From contig URZI01000002.1 in assembly GCA_900552385.1 (NCBI GenBank), positions 124,001 through 188,000 on the forward strand: a stretch of 64,000 bases of DNA, in the 5' to 3' direction. The first letter of the stretch is position 1, and every line of letters starts with the position of its first letter. Positions 59,279 to 64,000 of this stretch are shown here, piece after piece. Under the pieces are notes generated by a model that saw only the letters and a list, made by a program, of their open reading frames with translations, was not told the DNA's origin and did not search any database. A program made the position numbers and the translations under genes. This stretch comes from an uncultured Collinsella sp. (GTDB taxonomy: Bacteria > Actinomycetota > Coriobacteriia > Coriobacteriales > Coriobacteriaceae).

Positions 59279-59689
59279 GTGGACGGATTGAATACGGTGT
59301 TGGAGTATCTGACGTCGGTGCCGGCGTGGTATCTGGCGACGAGCGTGGATGGGCAGCCGCATGTGCGTCCGTTTTCGTTTGCGCAGATTCAGGATGGCAA
59401 GCTGTGGTTTGTGACGGCACGCACCAAAGACGTGTGGCAGGAACTACTGCAAAACCAGCGCTTTGAGGCCACGAGCTGGTGGCCGGGTCATGGCTGGCTC
59501 ATTTTGCGCGGGCGCGCCGGCTTGGATGACCAGGCTGCCCCCGATATGCGCGAGGCTGGCTGGAAGCATCTGGAGCGCTTGGGCGAGCATTATGAGGGGC
59601 CTAACGACCCCACGCTCGTCTTCTTTAGCGTCGAGGAGCCGGAAGCCTTCATCTGCAACCACGACGAATGGGTGCCGGTCGAGCTCTAA
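59279..59689 (+). CDS. Pyridoxamine 5'-phosphate oxidase-like flavin-binding protein 2
   Basis: A 136-residue paralogue of the preceding gene has VPAWYLATSVDGQPHVRPFS, DGKLWFVTARTKDVW and FFSVEEPEAFIC. The two probably arose by tandem duplication. The start is a GTG behind AGGAGG. A terminator follows at 59736. Confidence 0.82.
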   Translation: MDGLNTVLEYLTSVPAWYLATSVDGQPHVRPFSFAQIQDGKLWFVTARTKDVWQELLQNQRFEATSWWPGHGWLILRGRAGLDDQAAPDMREAGWKHLERLGEHYEGPNDPTLVFFSVEEPEAFICNHDEWVPVEL

Positions 59690-59735
59690 AAGAGTTCTCC
59701 CGCCGGCCCCAACAATTTAAACACCCGTCTGTGTC

Positions 59736-59792
59736 GGGCCCCACATCGCAACGGCACCGCAAGGTGCACCGGGCGATGTGGGGCCCATTGTT
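59736..59792 (+). terminator. Terminator after the PNPOx-like pair
   Basis: The 14-bp arms GGGCCCCACATCGC/GCGATGTGGGGCCC enclose an inner GGCACC/GGTGCAC-type stem, followed by ATTGTTATTT. Confidence 0.8.
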
Positions 59793-59832
59793 ATTTGTCA
59801 ATTCCTTCGCGTGAATGTGTCTGGTTTGTTTC

Positions 59833-59871
59833 AATGCATGAAGATGCAAACTATTTGCGTAAATATGCATT
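59833..59871 (+). promoter_or_regulatory. Two ARG boxes upstream of argC
   Basis: AATGCATGAAGATGCAAA (59833-59850) and TTTGCGTAAATATGCATT (59854-59871) match the ArgR box pattern, centred 21 bases apart as expected for a hexameric arginine repressor. An extended -10 (TGCTAAAGT, 59878-59886) follows. Arginine should therefore repress the argCJBD operon. No argR lies in the window. Confidence 0.72.
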
Positions 59872-59955
59872 CCTAGGTGCTAAAGTTTCAACCCACCTCA
59901 TAACGATCGCTGCGAAATGCGTATCGGTGCATAAATCGCAGACAAGGAGTTTGAT

Positions 59956-61026
59956 ATGTCTTTGAAGGTTGGAATCGTCGGTGCGGCAGGATATGCCGGT
60001 GCCGAGCTCATTCGTCTCGTGCTCGGCCATCCCGAGTTTGAACTTGTTGCCATTACGTCCAATGCCGATGCCGGACAGCCGCTGTCTGCGGTGTACCCGA
60101 GCTTTGCCGGCGTGAGCGATCTGAAATTTACCACGCATGATGCCCCCGAGCTCAAGACCTGCGACGCTGTCTTTTTGGCCGTGCCGCACACCGCCGCCAT
60201 GGCGCAGGTGCCCACCCTGCTTGCCGTGGGCGTTTCCTGCTTTGACCTTTCGGCCGATTATCGCCTGAGCGATCCGGCCGTGTTCGAGGCGTGGTATGCC
60301 GCCGAGCACACGAGCCCCGAGCTGCTCAAGACGCGCGCTTTTGGCCTGCCCGAGCTGTTCTGTCGGGACTTGGAGACCGCCGCATCCGATTATGCTGGCG
60401 GCAAGTCCGTGCTGGTTGCCTGCGCCGGTTGTTATCCCACTGCAACGAGCCTCGCTGCCGCGCCCGCCGTGCGCGCCGGCTGGGTTGCACAGAGTAGTCC
60501 TGTGATTGTCGATGCCATCAGTGGCGTGACGGGTGCCGGTAAGTCCTGTAACGCCCGCACGCATTTTTGCAGTGCAGACGAGAATCTGGAGGCATATGGC
60601 GTGGGCAAGCATCGTCATACGCCCGAGATCGAACAGATTCTTGGTCTGGCCGACCGCATCGTCTTCACTCCGCATTTGGCACCGCTCAAGCGCGGCCTGC
60701 TCTCCACGGTGACGCTGCCGCTCGCGTCGCAGACTCTCGACACACTGACCCTTGAGGACGTCGTCGACCATTACAAGCAGTTCTACGCCGGACGCAGCTT
60801 TGTGCGCGTGCTCGATGCTGGCCAGCAGCCCAAGACGGCCTCGGTCGTCGGCACCAATGCCGCCCAGATTGGCCTTGCGCTCAACAAACGTGCGGGTGTG
60901 CTGGTGGCGACAGGTGCGATCGACAATCTGTGCAAGGGTGCTGCGGGCCAGGCGGTCCAGTGTGCCAATATCGTCTTTGGATTTGATGAGCGACGAGGCT
61001 TGCCCACAGTGGCGTGCCCGGTGTAG
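59956..61026 (+). CDS. argC: N-acetyl-gamma-glutamyl-phosphate reductase
   Basis: The enzyme reduces N-acetylglutamyl phosphate to the semialdehyde with NADPH in arginine synthesis. It is 356 residues. VGAAGYAGAELIR at the N-terminus is the NADP loop, and CAGCYPTA near residue 157 carries the catalytic cysteine. HRHTPEIEQ and SGVTGAGK are further family marks. It is the first gene of the arginine operon, with AAGGAG before the ATG. Confidence 0.96.
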   Translation: MSLKVGIVGAAGYAGAELIRLVLGHPEFELVAITSNADAGQPLSAVYPSFAGVSDLKFTTHDAPELKTCDAVFLAVPHTAAMAQVPTLLAVGVSCFDLSADYRLSDPAVFEAWYAAEHTSPELLKTRAFGLPELFCRDLETAASDYAGGKSVLVACAGCYPTATSLAAAPAVRAGWVAQSSPVIVDAISGVTGAGKSCNARTHFCSADENLEAYGVGKHRHTPEIEQILGLADRIVFTPHLAPLKRGLLSTVTLPLASQTLDTLTLEDVVDHYKQFYAGRSFVRVLDAGQQPKTASVVGTNAAQIGLALNKRAGVLVATGAIDNLCKGAAGQAVQCANIVFGFDERRGLPTVACPV

Positions 61027-61161
61027 CACATTCGATTGTTAACGATTTAGTAGTCGGGTATCGAGTTGGGCGCCACTTTTAAGCTGGTCTCGTGATTGTG
61101 ACTGGTATGGCGCTCCGACCGATGCCCACTTTTTGTTTGATATAAAGGAGTCATGGGGACG

Positions 61162-62430
61162 ATGAATAGAGAGCAGTTCGATATCAAGATTCGCGCCGTC
61201 GAGGGTGGCGTTACGGCGGCGGGTGGCTTTAAGGCTGCCGGTATCCATGCCGGATTTCGCAAGGATCCCGAGCGTTTGGATTATGCACTCGTCGTGCCTA
61301 ATGAGCCCTGTCCCGGTGCCGGCGTGTTTACGACCAACCGCTTTTGCGCAGCGCCCGTGCAGGTGAGCCGCGCCAATCTGGGCGGTGCCGATAAGGGCTA
61401 TGGCATCATTGCCGGTGTCTCGGTCAACTCCGGTAACGCCAACGCGGCCACCGGTGAGACGGGCCTTGCCTGCGCGTGCGAGACGTGCAACATCGCCTCG
61501 CAGGTCATCGGCTGCGAGCCTCAGCAAATCCTGGTCGCCTCCACGGGCGTGATTGGCCAGATTCTGCCGGTCGACACGTTTGAGACGGCGATTCCGGCAG
61601 CTTATGAGGCGCTTTCTGCCCATGGCGGCGCCGATGCCGCCCGTGCCATCATGACGACCGATACGCATTCCAAGGAGTATGCCGTTCGCTACCGCAGTGA
61701 GGCTACGGGTCATGCGGGCAATGCCTATACGGTGGGCGGCATGTGCAAGGGCTCGGGTATGATCATGCCCAACATGGCCACCATGATCGCGGTCATCACC
61801 ACCGATGCCCCCGTCGAGCCGGCGGCGCTCCACACCCTGCTGCTCTCGACCGTTAAACAGACCTTCAACAAGGTGACGGTCGATTCCGATACCTCGACCA
61901 ACGACACATGTATCATGCTTGCATCTGGCGCTGCTGCCGCAGATGCCGAGCCCATCGTCGAGGACACTGACGCCTTTGACGAGTTGGCCTTTGCCGTGCA
62001 CGAGGTGTGCGAGAGCCTGGCGCGCAACATCGCGGCCGATGGCGAGGGCGCATCCAAGCTCGTGACGGTTAACGTCACCGGAGCCGCTAACGACAAGGAA
62101 GCCGATATTGCCGCCCGCGCCGTTGCCAACTCGCCGCTCGTCAAGACCTGCATCGCCGGTCACGATTGCAACTGGGGCCGCGTTGCCATGGCGCTCGGCA
62201 AGTGCGGCGTGCAGTTTAACCAGGAAGACGTTTCCATCGACATGATGGACATGCCCGTCTGCCGCGGTGGCCTGACCGTCCCCTTTGACGAGGACGAGGC
62301 CCTGCGACGTTTTGAGGCGCCCGAGATCGTGATCTCGGCCGACCTGGGCGCAGGCGACGCGGCAACGACCGTGTGGACCTGCGACCTCACGCACGAGTAC
62401 ATCTCCATCAACGGTGACTACCGTTCCTAG
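61162..62430 (+). CDS. argJ: Ornithine acetyltransferase / N-acetylglutamate synthase
   Basis: The enzyme recycles the acetyl group from N-acetylornithine to glutamate and may also use acetyl-CoA. It is 422 residues. GSGMIMPNMATMIA contains the self-cleavage site before the catalytic threonine that splits the chain into two subunits, and TCIAGHDCNWGR is the C-terminal signature. The ATG at 61162 is preferred to 61153, which is too close to AAAGGAG. It is second in the operon. Confidence 0.95.
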   Translation: MNREQFDIKIRAVEGGVTAAGGFKAAGIHAGFRKDPERLDYALVVPNEPCPGAGVFTTNRFCAAPVQVSRANLGGADKGYGIIAGVSVNSGNANAATGETGLACACETCNIASQVIGCEPQQILVASTGVIGQILPVDTFETAIPAAYEALSAHGGADAARAIMTTDTHSKEYAVRYRSEATGHAGNAYTVGGMCKGSGMIMPNMATMIAVITTDAPVEPAALHTLLLSTVKQTFNKVTVDSDTSTNDTCIMLASGAAAADAEPIVEDTDAFDELAFAVHEVCESLARNIAADGEGASKLVTVNVTGAANDKEADIAARAVANSPLVKTCIAGHDCNWGRVAMALGKCGVQFNQEDVSIDMMDMPVCRGGLTVPFDEDEALRRFEAPEIVISADLGAGDAATTVWTCDLTHEYISINGDYRS

Positions 62431-62511
62431 ATTCCAGGCACGCTGCGCATCTTGCCGCGATTGTGGACGGCGGAGCACGGCGCGATAACGATACGAAAGA
62501 CGAGGCAGATT

Positions 62512-63492
62512 ATGAAATTCGCACGCGATTGTCGTTCGAGTGAATCCAACGAAGCAACCGCGCAGCTGCTGTTCGAAGCGCTGCCGTGGATTAAAAACCT
62601 GACCGGCAAGACGGTTGTTATCAAATATGGCGGAGCCGCCATGGTCGACGAGCAACTGCGCCGCGACGTGATGAGTGACATCGTCCTGCTCAAGATCATC
62701 GGCATGCGCCCCGTCATCGTGCACGGCGGCGGCAAGGCCATCAACGAGGCGCTGAGCCATTACGATATCCCCGTCGAGTTTAAGAACGGCCAACGCGTGA
62801 CCACGCCGGCGACTATGGATATCGTGCGCGAGGTGCTGGGCGGCAAGGTTAACCAAGAGCTGGTTGCTGCCATCAATCATCATGGCAACCTGGCTGTGGG
62901 CGTGTCGGGCAGTGATGCCGGTACGCTCATCGCCGAGCCGCTTGACCCCGAGCTCGGCCGCGTGGGCAAAGTGACGCACGTCAATACCGACTATATCGAG
63001 CGCTTGCTCGATAGCGAGTACATCCCTGTTATCGCCACGGTCGCGGCGGGCGAGGACGATGGCTTCTTTAATATCAACGCCGATACCGCCGCCGGTGCTG
63101 TTGCTGCAGCGCTCCATGCGCACAAGGCGATTTTCCTTACCGACGTCGACGGCCTATACAAGGACTTTAGCGACAAGGATTCGCTCATCTCCAACCTGAC
63201 GCTGGACGAGGTTAACGAGATGCTCTACGGCGGCGAGGTCGACAAGGGCATGATTCCCAAGTTGCGAGCGGCTGTCGACGCCCTGACTGCCGGCGTGTTC
63301 CGTGCTCACATCATCAACGGCACCACACCGCACTCGCTGCTTCTGGAGCTGCTGACCGATGCCGGCGTCGGCACCGTGATACATTCCACCGAGACGGCTT
63401 ACGAGTTCGATACGCACCCGCACCCGCTTTCGACCTTTGCGGCACGCCTGACCGAGAACCTCGACGAGGTCGAGAAGCTCCAGACGGTTTAG
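62512..63492 (+). CDS. argB: Acetylglutamate kinase
   Basis: The kinase phosphorylates N-acetylglutamate and is usually the arginine-sensitive step. It is 326 residues. VVIKYGGAAM and VIVHGGGKAINEAL bind ATP and substrate, and VGVSGSDAG and NINADTAAGAVA follow as in the family. An N-terminal stretch (about 1-30) precedes the kinase core and resembles the extra helix of arginine-regulated enzymes. The ATG at 62512 is taken; upstream codons are unlikely to be coding. Confidence 0.95.
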   Translation: MKFARDCRSSESNEATAQLLFEALPWIKNLTGKTVVIKYGGAAMVDEQLRRDVMSDIVLLKIIGMRPVIVHGGGKAINEALSHYDIPVEFKNGQRVTTPATMDIVREVLGGKVNQELVAAINHHGNLAVGVSGSDAGTLIAEPLDPELGRVGKVTHVNTDYIERLLDSEYIPVIATVAAGEDDGFFNINADTAAGAVAAALHAHKAIFLTDVDGLYKDFSDKDSLISNLTLDEVNEMLYGGEVDKGMIPKLRAAVDALTAGVFRAHIINGTTPHSLLLELLTDAGVGTVIHSTETAYEFDTHPHPLSTFAARLTENLDEVEKLQTV

Positions 63493-63560
63493 CCGGTTAG
63501 AAATCGCCATACCGTTACACCCACAGTCCGCGCCACCTGGCGCTTAACGAAAGGTATCCC

Positions 63561-64000
63561 ATGTCACTTGCAGCTCAACAATCACTCGAATCCCATTATG
63601 TTATGCACACCTTTGGTCGCTCTCCGGTCGAATTTGTCGAGGGTCACGGTATGAAGCTCATCGGTGACGATGGCCGTGAGTATCTCGATTTTCTTGCAGG
63701 TATTGGCGTATGCAGCCTAGGCCACGGCAATGCGGCAGTGCTGTCGGCGCTCGAGACGCAGACCAAAAAGCTCTTGCATGTCTCCAACTATTTCTACATC
63801 GAGCAGCGTGGCCAGGTCGCGGCGCTACTGTCCAAGCTCGCTAACGACGATGTGGATGGCGCGCGCGTGCTTGCCGACGCGATTGCCACCGGCGACGAGA
63901 CCACGGCGGCGCTTGGCGTTCCGGCTGCGGGCGAGCAGGTGTGGGAGACGTTCTTTGCCAACTCCGGTGCCGAGGCCAACGAGGGCTCGATGAAGCTCGC
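63561..64000 (+). CDS. argD: Acetylornithine aminotransferase, cut by window end
   Basis: This pyridoxal-phosphate enzyme makes N-acetylornithine. The first 146 residues are present: DFLAGIGVCSLGHGN, LLHVSNYFY and FFANSGAEANEGSMK are standard class III aminotransferase patterns. Between LLSKL and FFANSG lies an insert of about 30 residues (roughly 86-120) that most ArgD proteins lack. The lysine that binds the cofactor lies beyond the window. The gene starts 69 bases after argB, with AAAGG before the ATG. Confidence 0.93.
   Translation, partial: MSLAAQQSLESHYVMHTFGRSPVEFVEGHGMKLIGDDGREYLDFLAGIGVCSLGHGNAAVLSALETQTKKLLHVSNYFYIEQRGQVAALLSKLANDDVDGARVLADAIATGDETTAALGVPAAGEQVWETFFANSGAEANEGSMKL

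Noticed and set aside
1..64000. tRNA, rRNA or prophage genes
   Set aside because: I looked for clover-leaf arms with GGTTCGAATCC-type T loops, rRNA landmarks, and phage structural or integrase motifs, and saw none that hold up.

Overview
The window is a 64 kb piece of chromosome from a high-G+C Gram-positive anaerobe. I infer a Coriobacteriia member, most likely Collinsella. The grounds are protein style rather than any marker gene: a 1594-residue fused acyl-CoA dehydratase activator, Asp23/AmaP and DUF6020 proteins, an actinobacterial-type glutamate transporter, and many structured intergenic repeats. No rRNA, tRNA, CRISPR array or prophage is visible.

Layout. 1-10 kb: 6-phosphofructokinase (cut by the window start), a membrane-anchored Ntn hydrolase, M18 aminopeptidase, a 2-hydroxyacid dehydrogenase, methionine aminopeptidase with a SEC-C motif, a radical SAM protein, an alpha/beta hydrolase, and a GGDEF-REC-HD-GYP protein followed by a lone Hpt protein. 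10.4-17 kb: an island of visibly lower G+C. It holds a DUF2975/XRE pair, then a compact RiPP (modified peptide) cluster: a 42-residue six-cysteine precursor, an ABC-2 ATPase with two permeases, a radical SAM/SPASM maturase interrupted by an in-frame amber codon, and an ABC exporter. 17-21.4 kb: a glutamate-type ABC importer operon ending in a C26 amidohydrolase. 21.5-27 kb: a triple-hairpin array, dxs, an HD protein, a PF06541 membrane protein, a glnB remnant, a HAD phosphatase, and a small toxin-like membrane peptide bracketed by two palindromes. 27-34 kb: a TetR regulator with the giant activator, and a 3-hydroxyacyl-CoA dehydrogenase. 34-49 kb: an arylsulfate sulfotransferase remnant, DUF389 and OPT transporters, coaX, dCMP deaminase, a NifU-like protein, lgt, a DUF6020 protein, yebC, the amaP-DUF2273-asp23 operon, YitT and a zinc-ribbon membrane protein. 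49-55 kb: M20 and YtcJ-like hydrolases, then groES-groEL flanked by two very long inverted repeats. 55-59.7 kb: an FMN riboswitch controlling a complete riboflavin ECF transporter with fused ATPases, then two PNPOx-like flavoproteins. 59.8-64 kb: argC-argJ-argB-argD behind paired ARG boxes; argD runs off the end.

The most interesting content is the amber-interrupted RiPP cluster with a possible shared operator, and an unusually rich set of intergenic structures. The latter include REP-like palindromes whose arms differ from copy to copy, a tandem triple hairpin, two inverted repeats with 31-bp perfect arms around groESL, and other long inverted repeats. All identifications come from reading motifs; no database search was run.
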